The notes: a model not told the origin generated them from the sequence alone. Numbered from the stretch's first letter, positions 1-8,672 are shown. The stretch: DNA of 56,100 nt from Phytopseudomonas dryadis (GCF_004327355.1 NZ_QJUM01000037.1:1-56100), one strand, 5' to 3'. Made by a program: numbers and translations.

Positions 1-104
1 CCTGAACCCCACCCAGCCCCCGACAGTCCTTTCAGAACCTCTTAATATTTCAAATTATTTCCAAAATTGATATCGAGTATTACGAAATGTAATTGGGCGT
101 TTAT

Positions 105-146
105 CTGCCTAGGCAGTAATCTGCGCGGCATCAACTGCCTGGGCAG
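105..146. promoter_or_regulatory. Paired palindromes, likely MarR operators
   Basis: Two near-identical palindromes, CTGCCTAGGCAG (105-116) and CTGCCTGGGCAG (135-146), lie 30 bp apart just upstream of the MarR-type gene. Each is followed by a TAAT-like tail. MarR repressors commonly bind such paired sites to autoregulate the efflux operon they head. The AT-rich DNA at 40-104 would hold the promoter, but no strong -35/-10 pair stands out. The link to this repressor is inferred from position. Confidence 0.6.
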
Positions 147-154
147 GTAATCCG

Positions 155-622
155 ATGCCACATTTCGACCGCGAGCGGTTCTCGCTCCAGCATTCCCCCG
201 GTCATCTCATTGCGCTGATCAACCAGCTCAAGGACCGGCTGCTGGAGCGCCATCTGGTGGACCACGGCGTCACCGCCGCACAGTTCAAGGTGGTGCTGTT
301 GATCAGCCAGGGCCGGGCCAGCACGCCGGCCGACCTGGTACGCCTGCTCAGTCTCGACAGTGGGGCGATGACCCGCATGCTCGACCGCCTGGAGCAGAAG
401 GCGCTGATCACCCGCGAGCGCAGCAGCGAGGACCGCCGTCAGGTGCGCCTGGCCCTGACCGAGAGCGGGCATGCCCTGGGCGTGCGGGTTCCACAGATCG
501 CCGCGGACGCCACCAACGATCTGACCGGCTGCCTGAGCCGCGCCGAACTCCACGAGCTGGAACGCCTGCTGAAAAAAATGCTGATGGCCGCCGATGCCTT
601 GCCGCACGAGCCAGGAGAATGA
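155..622 (+). CDS. MarR family transcriptional regulator
   Basis: Small winged-helix repressor of 155 residues, a normal MarR length. The central part reads as a MarR helix-turn-helix (TPADLVRLLSLDSGAMTRML, about residues 60-80) followed by the wing DRRQVRLALTESG. It is the first gene of an efflux operon: its TGA overlaps the ATG of the outer-membrane lipoprotein gene (ATGA at 619-622), so translation is probably coupled. By family precedent it should repress the operon and be released by a phenolic or other toxic ligand. Two palindromes immediately upstream are the likely binding sites. The ATG at 155 is preceded by AGGT at 144-147, which also lies inside the second palindrome, so bound repressor would cover the ribosome-binding region. 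Confidence 0.9.
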   Translation: MPHFDRERFSLQHSPGHLIALINQLKDRLLERHLVDHGVTAAQFKVVLLISQGRASTPADLVRLLSLDSGAMTRMLDRLEQKALITRERSSEDRRQVRLALTESGHALGVRVPQIAADATNDLTGCLSRAELHELERLLKKMLMAADALPHEPGE

Positions 623-2082
623 TGAACACCATGCCGTTGCGTACCCCTCTGACCCTGCTTTTCGGCGCCTGGCTGCTGGCCGCCTGCGCCTCGCCCGATG
701 GCCTGCACACCGAAGGCCATACCTTGGATGCGGCCAGCCTGCGCGGTGAACACACCTTCGCCGGCAATCTGTCGCCTGCGGCCTGGCCCGCCAGTGACTG
801 GTGGAACCGCCTGGGCGATCGGCAATTGAACGGCCTGATCGAAGAGGCGTTGCGCGCCAGCCCCGATCTGCAGGTCGCCGACGCCCGGGCCCGGCAGGCC
901 GATGCCGCGGCGCTGGCCGCCGATGCGCAGCGTCAGCCGACGCTGGACGCCAATGCCGGGGTGACCCGTTCGCGTTCCGCGCGGGTCGACGATCCCAGCG
1001 GCCAGGGTGGGCGTTACGGCACCCTGCGCAGCCTGTCGCTGGACGCCGGCTATCGCTTCGATCTCTGGGGCGGCCAGCGCGCGGCCTGGGAAGCGGCCCT
1101 CGGCCGCGCCCGCGCCAGCGAAGTGGATCGCCAGGGCGCTCGCCTGACCCTGGCCGCCGATGTGACCCGGGCCTACAACGACCTCGGCCTGGCCTACGCC
1201 ACCCGCGATCTGGCCGAGCAGGATCTCAAGCGCAGCCGCGACATGCTCGACCTGGCCAGCAGTCGGGTCGATGCCGGGCTCGACAGTGAGTATCAGCTGC
1301 AGCAGACCCAGAGCCTGGAAGCGGCCGCCGAGGCCAGCCTGACCGCTGCCGCGCAGCAGGTGGACGGTGCGCGCATCCGCCTGGCGGTATTGCTCGGGCA
1401 GGGGCCCGATCGCGGTGAAACGCTGCCGCGCCCGCAGTTGATCGCGCCCACGGCGCTCAGCCTGCCGGCCAATCTGCCTGCCGAACTGCTCGGTCGCCGT
1501 CCTGATCTGGTCGCTGCACGCTGGCGCGTCGAGGCTGCCACCCGGGACATCACCGCCAGCAAGGCCGATTTCTACCCCAACCTCAATCTGACTGCCGCGG
1601 CGGGCAGCAAGTCGCTGCTCGGTGACGCCCTGTTCGGCGGCGCCAGCCGTTTCTTCAGCGTCGGTCCGGCCCTGAGCCTGCCGATCTTCGACGGCGGCAG
1701 TCGCCGCGCCGCCCTGGCCGGGCGCAACGCCGACTACGACGTGGCCGTGGCGCAATACAACCAGACCCTGGTCACGGCCCTCGGCGATATCGGCGAGGGC
1801 ATCAGCCGGGTGCGCTCGCTGGAGCAGCAGATCCAGCAACAGCAGCGCGCCCGCGACATCGCCCGCAACTCCTACGACATCGCCATGCAGCGTTACGCCG
1901 ATGGCATCGGCAACTACCTCGATGCGCTGAGCGTCGAGCAGCAACTGCTGCAGAGCGAACGCCAACTGGCCAGCCTGCGTGCCGAGCGCATCGACGCTTC
2001 GGTACTGCTGATGCAGGCCCTCGGTGGCGGCTTCGAGGCCGCCGCTCCGTCATCGGCTCCCGCCGTCACTTCCGCCCGCTGA
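619..2082 (+). CDS. Outer-membrane efflux lipoprotein (NodT/OprM family)
   Basis: TolC-like outer-membrane channel of a tripartite pump, 487 residues. The N-terminus is a lipoprotein signal peptide ending in LLAAC, with the acylated Cys at about residue 23. Two outer-membrane-factor repeats follow, with the family landmarks VADARARQADAAALAADA, PDLVAARWRVEAA and DIGEGISRVRSL. It overlaps the marR stop by 4 bp and is followed after 9 bp by the adaptor gene, so the three pump parts and the repressor form one operon. It should give the inner-membrane pump an exit duct across the outer membrane. An OMF gene placed first, ahead of emrAB, is common in Pseudomonas and Burkholderia EmrAB-type systems. 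The substrate cannot be read from the sequence. Confidence 0.9.
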   Translation: MMNTMPLRTPLTLLFGAWLLAACASPDGLHTEGHTLDAASLRGEHTFAGNLSPAAWPASDWWNRLGDRQLNGLIEEALRASPDLQVADARARQADAAALAADAQRQPTLDANAGVTRSRSARVDDPSGQGGRYGTLRSLSLDAGYRFDLWGGQRAAWEAALGRARASEVDRQGARLTLAADVTRAYNDLGLAYATRDLAEQDLKRSRDMLDLASSRVDAGLDSEYQLQQTQSLEAAAEASLTAAAQQVDGARIRLAVLLGQGPDRGETLPRPQLIAPTALSLPANLPAELLGRRPDLVAARWRVEAATRDITASKADFYPNLNLTAAAGSKSLLGDALFGGASRFFSVGPALSLPIFDGGSRRAALAGRNADYDVAVAQYNQTLVTALGDIGEGISRVRSLEQQIQQQQRARDIARNSYDIAMQRYADGIGNYLDALSVEQQLLQSERQLASLRAERIDASVLLMQALGGGFEAAAPSSAPAVTSAR

Positions 2083-2091
2083 GTACTCGCC

Positions 2092-3276
2092 ATGACCGAA
2101 TCTCAAGCCACTCCCGCTGCCCCGAACCCGGGCAAACGCAAACGCCTGTTGCTGGGCCTCGGCGCCCTGGTGCTGCTGTGCGTGGTGGCGGTCTTCGCCT
2201 ACCACGAACTGTATGGGCGCTTTTACCAGGAAACCGACGACGCCTACGTCAATGGCAACCTGGTGCAGATCACCCCGCAGATCACCGGCACGGTGACGCG
2301 CATCGCCGTCGACGACGGTGACTACGTCGAGGCCGGGCAGCCGCTGGTGTGGCTGGACCCCGCCGATACCGAAGTGGCCCAGCAGAGCGCCGAGGCCAAC
2401 CTGGCCAAGACGGTGCGCCAGGTGCGTGGCCTGTTCAGCAATGTCGACAGCTACAAGGCCCAGGTGGCTTCGCGCAAGATCGACGTGCAGCGGGCCCGGG
2501 CGGATTACCAGCGCCGCGTGACCCTGGCGCGCAACGGAGCGATCTCCCGCGAGGAGCTGGCCCATGCCCAGGACACCCTGAGCAGCGCCGAGAGCGCGCT
2601 GATCTCGGCCCAGCAGCAACTGGACACCAACCAGGCGCTGATCGACGACACCGTGGTGGCGTCCCATCCGGATGTGAAGAGCGCCGCCGCGCAGTTGCGC
2701 CAGGCCTTTCTCAACCATGCGCGCAGCACCCTGGTGGCGCCGGTCAGTGGTTACGTGGCGCGCCGCTCGGTGCAGCTCGGCAGCCGGGTCCAGCCGGGCA
2801 GCGCGCTGATGGCCGTGGTGCCGCTGCACGAGATCTGGATCGACGCCAACTTCAAGGAAACCCAGTTGCGCGACATGCGCATCGGCCAGCCGGTGACCGT
2901 CGAGGCCGACCTGTATGGCGACGAGGTGACCTATCGGGGCCATGTCGAGAGCCTGGGCGTGGGGACCGGCAGCGCCTTCTCCCTGCTGCCGGCACAGAAT
3001 GCCAGCGGCAACTGGATCAAGATCGTCCAGCGCCTGCCCGTGCGCATCCGCCTGGACGAGGAGGCGCTCGAGCGTCATCCGCTGCGCATTGGCCTGTCCA
3101 CCGCGGTGACCGTCGACCTGCATGACCAGAGCGGCGTGCAACTGGCCGAACGGACACCGGCCGAGGCGCGCTTCGCCACTGCCGTGTACGACGCGCCCTT
3201 GGTCGAGGCCAATGCCCTGATCGAACGCATCATCCACGCCAACGGCCCGGCCCAGGTCGGCGCGGCGCGTGGCTGA
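2092..3276 (+). CDS. emrA: EmrA-type periplasmic adaptor (HlyD family)
   Basis: Membrane-fusion protein of 394 residues linking the MFS pump to the outer-membrane channel. A short cytoplasmic stretch rich in Lys/Arg (about 15-21) precedes a single membrane helix (LLLGLGALVLLCVVAVFAYH). The biotinyl-lipoyl half-motif follows (QETDDAYVNGNLVQITPQIT, then VDDGDYVEAGQPLVWLDP). A long helical hairpin covers about residues 95-205, and the second lipoyl half plus beta-barrel region contains APVSGYVARRSVQLGSRVQP. The order matches E. coli EmrA. The gene starts 9 bp after the lipoprotein gene and ends 12 bp before the MFS gene. The EmrA call rests on the single N-terminal helix and the DHA2 partner next door. 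Confidence 0.92.
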   Translation: MTESQATPAAPNPGKRKRLLLGLGALVLLCVVAVFAYHELYGRFYQETDDAYVNGNLVQITPQITGTVTRIAVDDGDYVEAGQPLVWLDPADTEVAQQSAEANLAKTVRQVRGLFSNVDSYKAQVASRKIDVQRARADYQRRVTLARNGAISREELAHAQDTLSSAESALISAQQQLDTNQALIDDTVVASHPDVKSAAAQLRQAFLNHARSTLVAPVSGYVARRSVQLGSRVQPGSALMAVVPLHEIWIDANFKETQLRDMRIGQPVTVEADLYGDEVTYRGHVESLGVGTGSAFSLLPAQNASGNWIKIVQRLPVRIRLDEEALERHPLRIGLSTAVTVDLHDQSGVQLAERTPAEARFATAVYDAPLVEANALIERIIHANGPAQVGAARG

Positions 3277-3288
3277 GGCGCAGATCCC

Positions 3289-4818
3289 ATGAGCGATGAC
3301 CTGTTCCGCCCGGCCAGCATGCTGCTGGCCACCATCGGCATCTCCCTGGCGACCTTCATGCAGGTGCTCGACACCACCATCGCCAACGTCGCCCTGCCGA
3401 CCATTTCCGGCAACCTGGGGGTCAGCGCGGAGCAGGGCACCTGGGTGATCACCTCGTTCGCCGTGTGCAACGCCATCGCCTTGCCCCTGACCGGCTGGCT
3501 GGCGCGGCGCTTCGGCGAGGTGAAGCTGTTCCTCGCCGCGGTGGTGCTGTTCGTCGTCACCTCGTTCCTCTGCGGCATCGCCCGCTCGATGCCGGAACTG
3601 GTGGTGTTCCGCGCCCTGCAGGGCTTCGTCGCCGGGCCGCTGTATCCCATGGCGCAGACCCTGCTGCTGGCGATCTTTCCCAGCGCCAAGCGCGGCATGG
3701 CCCTGGCGCTGCTGGCCATGGTCACGGTGGTGGCGCCGATCATCGGGCCCATCGCCGGCGGCTGGATCACCGACAGTTACAGTTGGCCGTGGATCTTCTT
3801 CATCAACGTGCCGATCGGCATCTTCGCCACCCTGGTGGTCTGGACGCAGTTGCGCAAGCGCCCGGAAAGCAGGGTCCGCCAGCCCATCGACTACGTCGGC
3901 CTGACCCTGCTGGTGCTGGGCGTCGGCATGCTGCAGGTGGTGCTCGACAAGGGCAACGACATGGACTGGTTCGAGTCCACCTTCATCTGTGTCGCCACCG
4001 CCGTATCGGTGGTGGCGCTGATCGCCCTGGTGATCTGGGAGCTGACCGACCAGCACCCGATCATCAACCTGCGCCTGTTCATGTACCGCAACTTCACCTT
4101 CGGCACCCTGGCCCTGGTGCTGGGCTATTCCGGCTTCTTCGGCATCAACCTGCTGCTGCCGCAGTGGTTGCAGACCCAACTGGGCTACACGCCCATCTGG
4201 GCCGGGCTGGCGGCGGCGCCCATCGGCATCCTGCCGGTGTTCCTCTCGCCCCTGGTGGGCAAGTACGCGCACAAGTTCGACCTGCGCCTGCTGGCCGGCG
4301 CCTCCTTCCTGGTGATCGGCGCCTCGTGCTTCATGCGCGCCTCGTTCAATACCGAGGTGGATTACCGGCACATCGCCGAGGTGCAGGTGTTCATGGGCCT
4401 GGGGATCGCGCTGTTCTTCATGCCCACCACCAGCATCCTGCTGTCCAGCCTGCCGCCGAAGGACATCGCCGATGGCTCCGGCCTGGCGACCTTCCTGCGC
4501 GTGCTGGGCGGCAGCTTCGCCTCGTCGCTGACCACCTGGATCTGGCACCGCCGGGAGATTTATCACCACGCCCAGCTCACCGAGCACGTCACGCCCTATG
4601 ACCCGGCTACCCAGCACTACCTGGAACAGCTGGGCGGCGCCTCGCAATCGGCCTATGCGCAGATCGACCGTGTGGTGGAAAGCCAGGCCTACATGCTCTC
4701 GACGGTGGATTACTTCACCCTGATGGGCTGGCTGTTCTTCGGCCTGATCCTGATCATCTGGCTGGCCAAGCCGCCGTTCTCGGCCAAGGGCGCCGCGGAG
4801 TCCGGCGGCGGGCACTGA
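3289..4818 (+). CDS. emrB: EmrB-type MFS multidrug efflux pump (DHA2, 14 TM)
   Basis: Proton-driven drug exporter of 509 residues with hydrophobic segments consistent with 14 membrane helices. DHA2 landmarks are MQVLDTTIANVALPTISGNL in helix 1, GWLARRFGEVKLF (motif A) in loop 2-3, and GPIAGGWITDSYSWPWIFFI (motif C region) around helices 5-6. Length and order match EmrB. It is the last gene of the marR-OMF-emrA-emrB operon. After the stop there is no clear terminator, only a REP-type repeat. Substrates are likely hydrophobic toxicants, by family precedent only. Confidence 0.93.
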   Translation: MSDDLFRPASMLLATIGISLATFMQVLDTTIANVALPTISGNLGVSAEQGTWVITSFAVCNAIALPLTGWLARRFGEVKLFLAAVVLFVVTSFLCGIARSMPELVVFRALQGFVAGPLYPMAQTLLLAIFPSAKRGMALALLAMVTVVAPIIGPIAGGWITDSYSWPWIFFINVPIGIFATLVVWTQLRKRPESRVRQPIDYVGLTLLVLGVGMLQVVLDKGNDMDWFESTFICVATAVSVVALIALVIWELTDQHPIINLRLFMYRNFTFGTLALVLGYSGFFGINLLLPQWLQTQLGYTPIWAGLAAAPIGILPVFLSPLVGKYAHKFDLRLLAGASFLVIGASCFMRASFNTEVDYRHIAEVQVFMGLGIALFFMPTTSILLSSLPPKDIADGSGLATFLRVLGGSFASSLTTWIWHRREIYHHAQLTEHVTPYDPATQHYLEQLGGASQSAYAQIDRVVESQAYMLSTVDYFTLMGWLFFGLILIIWLAKPPFSAKGAAESGGGH

Positions 4819-4840
4819 AGTGCGTGCTGGGTGTGATCCT

Positions 4841-4919
4841 GTAGGACGGCGATTGCTGGCCTCGATGGGGTTCTGCGCGATGGCTGCAAGCGCATCGCCC
4901 CGAGGTCGGGGCTCCTACA
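4841..4919. repeat. REP/BIME-type intergenic repeat
   Basis: Starts with GTAGGACGGCGATTGC and ends with GCATCGCCCCGAGGTCGGGGCTCCTAC. These are two inverted REP ends of the same family as the arrays near 35.0 kb and 51.0 kb. It lies just after the efflux operon and contains no gene. Confidence 0.6.
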
Positions 4920-4955
4920 GGTTGTCGGCAGGCCGCGATTGCATCGCTAGCGGGT

Positions 4956-5028
4956 GTAGCCCGGCGTTGAGCGCAGCGATACCCGGGAACGCTTGCCCTG
5001 GGTATCGCTGCGCTCGACCACAGGCTAC
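4956..5028. repeat. Long imperfect inverted repeat
   Basis: The left arm GTAGCCCGGCGTTGAGCGCA (continuing GCGATACCCGGG) pairs with a right arm reading CCCTGGGTATCGCTGCGCTC and ending GGCTAC. This would fold into a stem of about 30 bp with a few mismatches. It lies between the convergent ends of emrB and the HMG-CoA-lyase-like gene, so it may act as a bidirectional terminator, although it has no T-run. Confidence 0.6.
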
Positions 5029-5064
5029 GGTCGTGCGATAACAGCCTTCCTTGCATCGCCGCGA

Positions 5065-6000
5065 TCAGGCGTCCGCTTTGCTCATCCATTTCGGCTTGGG
5101 GTAGCGCCGCTCCGAGGTGCCGGCCTTGAGAATGGCGCCGGGCACGTCGTGGCCGATCAGGCCGGGCAGGGTGGCGGCGACGGCCAGCAGGGCATCGAGA
5201 TCCACGCCGGTATCCAGGCCCATGCGCTGGAACATGTGCACCAGATCCTCGGTGCAGATATTGCCGCTGGCGCCTGGCGCATAGGGGCAGCCACCGAGGC
5301 CGCCGAGGGAGGCGTCGAAGCGGTCGATGCCAGCATTCAACGCCGCCAGGGCATTGGCCAGGCCCATGCCACGGGTGTTGTGGAAGTGGGCGGTGAACAC
5401 CGCCTCGGGCCAGCGGCGCAGCGACTCGCGGTAGATACGTTCGACCTGGGCCGGGTCGGCCATACCGGTGGTGTCGCACAGGGTCACGCCCTGCACGCCG
5501 ATATCCAGCAACTGCTGAGTCAGTTCGTACACCCGTGCTTCGCTCACTACGCCTTCGAATGGACAGCCGAAGGTAGTCGACAGCGAGGCATTGATGAACA
5601 CGCCGCTGCCGCGGGTGACCTCGATGATCTCGCGAAACTGCACCAGGGACTGCTGCGGGGTCATGCGCAGGTTGGCCAGGCCGTGGGTGTCGCTGGCCGA
5701 CATCACCAGGTTGATCTCGTCCACCGAGCACGACAGCGCCCGTTCGCAACCGCGCACGTTGGGTACCAGCACGGTGTATTCCACACCGGGGGCGCGGCTG
5801 ATGCCACGCATCACCTCTTCGGCGTCGCGCAGGTTGGGAATGGCCTTGGGCGAGGTGAACGAGGTGACTTCGATCTTGGCCAGGCCGGTCAGGGACAGGC
5901 GGTCGATCAGGGCGATCTTGTCTTCTGTGGGCACGAAGGCCGACTCGATCTGGAAGCCGTCGCGGGTGGCGACGTCCTGGATGTAGAGGCGTTTGCTCAT
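5065..6000 (-). CDS. HMG-CoA lyase family enzyme (DRE-TIM metallolyase)
   Basis: Likely retro-aldol lyase that cleaves a 3-hydroxy-3-methyl acyl-CoA, 311 residues. The DRE-TIM barrel motif is RDGFQIE (13-19). The metal-binding histidines sit in HFHNTRG (His205, His207), and the HMG-CoA-lyase signature GLGGCPYAPGASGN carries the catalytic Cys238. Canonical HMG-CoA lyases read RDGLQNE and H-C-H-D-T-(Y/R)-G, so the F/I and N substitutions place this protein in a divergent subgroup. A family III CoA-transferase gene lies upstream on the same strand, and a TRAP importer is nearby. This suggests cleavage of an imported, CoA-activated hydroxydicarboxylate: R-citramalyl-CoA to acetyl-CoA plus pyruvate, or HMG-CoA to acetyl-CoA plus acetoacetate. 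Family membership is firm; the substrate is inferred. Confidence 0.85.
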   Translation of the reverse strand: MSKRLYIQDVATRDGFQIESAFVPTEDKIALIDRLSLTGLAKIEVTSFTSPKAIPNLRDAEEVMRGISRAPGVEYTVLVPNVRGCERALSCSVDEINLVMSASDTHGLANLRMTPQQSLVQFREIIEVTRGSGVFINASLSTTFGCPFEGVVSEARVYELTQQLLDIGVQGVTLCDTTGMADPAQVERIYRESLRRWPEAVFTAHFHNTRGMGLANALAALNAGIDRFDASLGGLGGCPYAPGASGNICTEDLVHMFQRMGLDTGVDLDALLAVAATLPGLIGHDVPGAILKAGTSERRYPKPKWMSKADA

Positions 6001-6104
6001 GGTTGAATCCTACGATTAAAGCGGCAAGCTACAAGCTGCAAGTAAGAGCTCTACGCTGTTGGCTTGAAGCTTGAAGCTGCCTTAGATGATTCCGCGTTTA
6101 GCTC

Positions 6105-6219
6105 GTAGGGTGGATGACGCTTTATCCATCCACCATAGCGATTGCATGTTGTAGGTTGGCTCAAGCGTGCTTTGCTCTGCGGTGCAACTGGTGGACAAGC
6201 TTCGCGTTGTCCACCCTAC
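6105..6219. repeat. Intergenic inverted repeat (GTAGGGTGGATGACGC type)
   Basis: Begins GTAGGGTGGATGACGC and ends GTCCACCCTAC, forming inverted ends of about 9-12 bp around a less conserved core. A second copy is at 10275-10350. It sits in the 270-bp gap between the CoA-transferase and the lyase genes. The flank at 6024-6085 carries AAGCTTGAAGCT-type heptad repeats, also seen at 10372-10396. Confidence 0.7.
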
Positions 6220-6270
6220 GGGGAGTGGCTGAGCGTTCACGCGGAGCGTGAGAGTTATCGGTACCTGACT

Positions 6271-7476
6271 TCAGATTATCCCGCGTTCGCGCAGGCCCTT
6301 GACCTGCTCGTCACTCAGGCCCAAGCCGGCCAATACGTCATCGGTGTGTTCGCCGAGCTGCGGGCCGCCAGCGCCGATCCGCCCTGGCGTGCGGCTGAGC
6401 TTGGGCAACACGCCCGGCACCTTGAGTGGGCCGGCGCTGGTCTGCACCGTCTCGATCATCTGCCGCGCCAGGTAATGCGGGTCGTTGACGATATCGGCGG
6501 CGGTGTAGGGGTAGCCGGCCGGTACGCGGGCGCCCTTGAGCGCTTCGATTACTTCGTCGCGGCCACGCTGCCCGGTCCATTCGCCGATGGCTTCATCGAT
6601 CATCCCGGCGTGCTGGCTACGGCCATCGTTGTGCGCCAGGCGCGGGTCGTCGGCCAGATCCTGGCGACCGATCAGGTTCATCAGGCGCTTGTAGATGCTG
6701 TCGCCATTGCCGGCGATCAGCACGTAGCTGCCGTCGTTGCAGGGGTAGGAATTGGACGGGGTGATGCCGGGCAGGGCGCTGCCCGCCGGTTCACGGACAT
6801 AGCCGAAGGCGTCGTATTCCGGCACCAGGCTTTCCATCATGGCGAACACCGACTCGTACAGGGCCACGTCGATCTGCTGGCCCTGGCCGCTGCGCGCCCG
6901 TTCCTGCAGGGCGAGCAGCACGCCGATCACCCCGTACAGCGAGGACAGCGAGTCGCCGATGCTCACGCCGACCCGTACCGGCGCCTGGCCGGGGTAGCCG
7001 GACAGGTGGCGCAGGCCGCCCATGGCCTCGCCGATCACGCCGAAGCCCGGCAGGTCGCGGTAGGGGCCGGTCTGGCCATAGCCGGAGATGCGCAACATGA
7101 TCAGCCGCGGGTTGATGCGCGACAGCTCGTCCCAGCCCAGGCCCCATTGTTCCAGGGTGCCGGGGCGGAAGTTCTCCACCAGGATATCGGCTTCGGCGAC
7201 CAGCCGGCGGACGATGTCCTGGCCCTCGGGCTCCTTGAGATTGAGCGTCAGCGACTGCTTGTTGCGCGATTGCACGTGCCACCAGAGCGAGGTGCCGTCC
7301 TTGATCTTGCGCCATTTGCGCAGCGGATCGCCGATGCCGGGCGGCTCGATCTTGATCACCTCGGCGCCGAACTCGGCAAGCATCTTGCTGGCGAAGGGAC
7401 CGGCGATCAGTTGGCCCATTTCGATGACCTTGAGCCCGGCCAGGGCCATGGGTGGAGCGGTTGAATCGGCAGACAT
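6271..7476 (-). CDS. Family III CoA-transferase (CaiB/BaiF)
   Basis: Moves CoA from a donor such as succinyl-CoA to a carboxylic acid, 401 residues from the chosen start. Family features are GLKVIEMGQLIAGPFASKML at the N-terminus, IKIEPPGIGDPLR, and the catalytic-Asp region VSIGDSLSSLYG, with Asp at about residue 175 (compare Asp169 of formyl-CoA transferase). The reading frame is open upstream to 7635, but the ATG at 7476 is preferred: it gives the family length and has GGGA about ten bases upstream. The gene is divergent from the LysR gene and precedes the HMG-CoA-lyase-like gene. Related transferases include human SUGCT (glutarate/HMG/itaconate), P. aeruginosa Ict (itaconate) and the Chloroflexus succinyl-CoA:citramalate transferase. 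Regulation by the adjacent LysR protein is inferred from shared sites. Confidence 0.88.
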   Translation of the reverse strand: MSADSTAPPMALAGLKVIEMGQLIAGPFASKMLAEFGAEVIKIEPPGIGDPLRKWRKIKDGTSLWWHVQSRNKQSLTLNLKEPEGQDIVRRLVAEADILVENFRPGTLEQWGLGWDELSRINPRLIMLRISGYGQTGPYRDLPGFGVIGEAMGGLRHLSGYPGQAPVRVGVSIGDSLSSLYGVIGVLLALQERARSGQGQQIDVALYESVFAMMESLVPEYDAFGYVREPAGSALPGITPSNSYPCNDGSYVLIAGNGDSIYKRLMNLIGRQDLADDPRLAHNDGRSQHAGMIDEAIGEWTGQRGRDEVIEALKGARVPAGYPYTAADIVNDPHYLARQMIETVQTSAGPLKVPGVLPKLSRTPGRIGAGGPQLGEHTDDVLAGLGLSDEQVKGLRERGII

Positions 7477-7562
7477 GAGCGAATTCCCGATGACTTGGGT
7501 CGATGGCGGCGAGCATCCCCCATGGCGGGCCTGGCCGCAATCAGTCAATCGCCAAGTCTGGC

Positions 7563-7577
7563 TTCGCGTCTCACGAA
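7563..7577. promoter_or_regulatory. Candidate LysR operator, site 1 (TTCG-N7-CGAA)
   Basis: CTTCGCGTCTCACGAAG at 7562-7578 contains TTCG-N7-CGAA, which has the T-N11-A geometry of LysR boxes. It lies in the 178-bp divergent region, 87 bp from the CoA-transferase start and 78 bp from the lysR start. Confidence 0.6.
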
Positions 7578-7627
7578 GACTTATGGTGTGGCCGCCGGTC
7601 CGCAGCGCCAGCTGCGGTAGCGCGTCT

Positions 7628-7642
7628 TTCGCCAATCACGAA
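7628..7642. promoter_or_regulatory. Candidate LysR operator, site 2 (TTCG-N7-CGAA)
   Basis: TTCGCCAATCACGAA, followed by G, has the same format as site 1 and starts 65 bp further on. It ends 12 bp before the lysR ATG, a position suited to autorepression. Confidence 0.6.
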
Positions 7643-7654
7643 GCGGAGCCTGTC

Positions 7655-8545
7655 ATGCGCGTGGATTTTCTCACCCTGAAGCTGTTCGTGGCCATCGCCG
7701 ACGAGCGCAGCCTGACCCGCGCCGCCGAGCGCGAGCACCTGGCGCTGGCGGCGGTGAGCAAGCGCATCAGCGACCTCGAAGCGCACCTGCGCATTCCCTT
7801 GCTGTACCGCCAGCCCAAGGGTGTCGCCCTGACGCCGGCGGGCGATGCGCTGCTGCATCACGCGCGCAACCTGCTGGACAACATCCAGCACATGCAGGCC
7901 GATCTCAGCGAGTTCAGCGAGGGCATCAATGGCCATGTGCGCATCCACGCCAATACCTCGGCGGTGATCGCCTTCCTGCCCGAGGACCTGAGCGCCTTCG
8001 CTGCCCAGCATCCGCAGATCCGCATCGACCTGGAGGAACGCGTCAGCAGCGACATCATCCATGCCGTGCGCGAGGGCCTGACCGACATCGGCATCTTCGC
8101 CGGGCATGTGGCGGCCGAGGGCCTGCAGCTGTTTCCCTACCGCAGCGACCGCCTGGTGCTGGTGGTGCCCAGGGCTCATCCGCTGGCCGGGCGTGACAGC
8201 GTCGCCCTGAGCGAGACCGTGGGCTACGACTACATCGCCCTGCAGAAGGAGGCGTCGCTGCACAGCCTGATCACCCAGGCCGCCCAGCAGCTGGGCGCGC
8301 ACCTGCGGGTGCGCATCCAGGTACGCAGCTTCGAGGCGATCTGCCGGCTGATCCATACCGGCATGGGCATCGGCATCCTGCCGCAGCAGGCGGTCGGCAC
8401 CTACCTGCCGCACATGGGGGTGAAGGCCATCGCCCTGAGCGATGACTGGGCGCAGCGCGAGCTGAACATCGGCGTGCGCCAGTACGACGCCTTGTCGCTG
8501 ATCGCCCGGCAGATGGTCGATCACCTGCGCGGTCAGGGTTCCTGA
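7655..8545 (+). CDS. LysR family transcriptional regulator of the TRAP/CoA island
   Basis: LysR-type regulator of 296 residues. The N-terminal winged HTH reads FLTLKLFVAIADERSLTRAA, then LAAVSKRISDLEAHLRIPLL (about 1-60). The substrate-binding domain follows from about residue 90 (GHVRIHANTSAVIAFLPEDL). The ATG at 7655 gives the standard LysR N-terminus and has GCGGAG about seven bases upstream. The gene is divergent from the CoA-transferase and is followed by the TRAP operon on its own strand, the usual place for a local regulator. Four TTCG-N7-CGAA sites around it suggest it controls the transferase-lyase operon, itself, dctP and dctQM. The inducer would be the imported acid or its CoA ester. 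Confidence 0.92.
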   Translation: MRVDFLTLKLFVAIADERSLTRAAEREHLALAAVSKRISDLEAHLRIPLLYRQPKGVALTPAGDALLHHARNLLDNIQHMQADLSEFSEGINGHVRIHANTSAVIAFLPEDLSAFAAQHPQIRIDLEERVSSDIIHAVREGLTDIGIFAGHVAAEGLQLFPYRSDRLVLVVPRAHPLAGRDSVALSETVGYDYIALQKEASLHSLITQAAQQLGAHLRVRIQVRSFEAICRLIHTGMGIGILPQQAVGTYLPHMGVKAIALSDDWAQRELNIGVRQYDALSLIARQMVDHLRGQGS

Positions 8546-8672
8546 TATCAGTGGATCGCCGCCCGCTTGCGACCTGTTCGGCGTGGCCGGCGCTTCGGCG
8601 GCGCTTGGCGGGCGAGGGGGGCTGGTTTTCCGGCGGCGGGACCGGGGCTGCGCGTCGCTCCAGGCGCTTGCC

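Noticed and set aside
2050..4815. Very long open frame antisense to emrA/emrB
   Set aside because: Composition is Gln/His/Gly-rich with no family resemblance, as expected for the opposite strand of GC-rich codons. Similar frames antisense to the lipoprotein (439-1965), xdhB (39618-42056), smc (43784-45979) and ligA (48464-50569) were rejected for the same reason.
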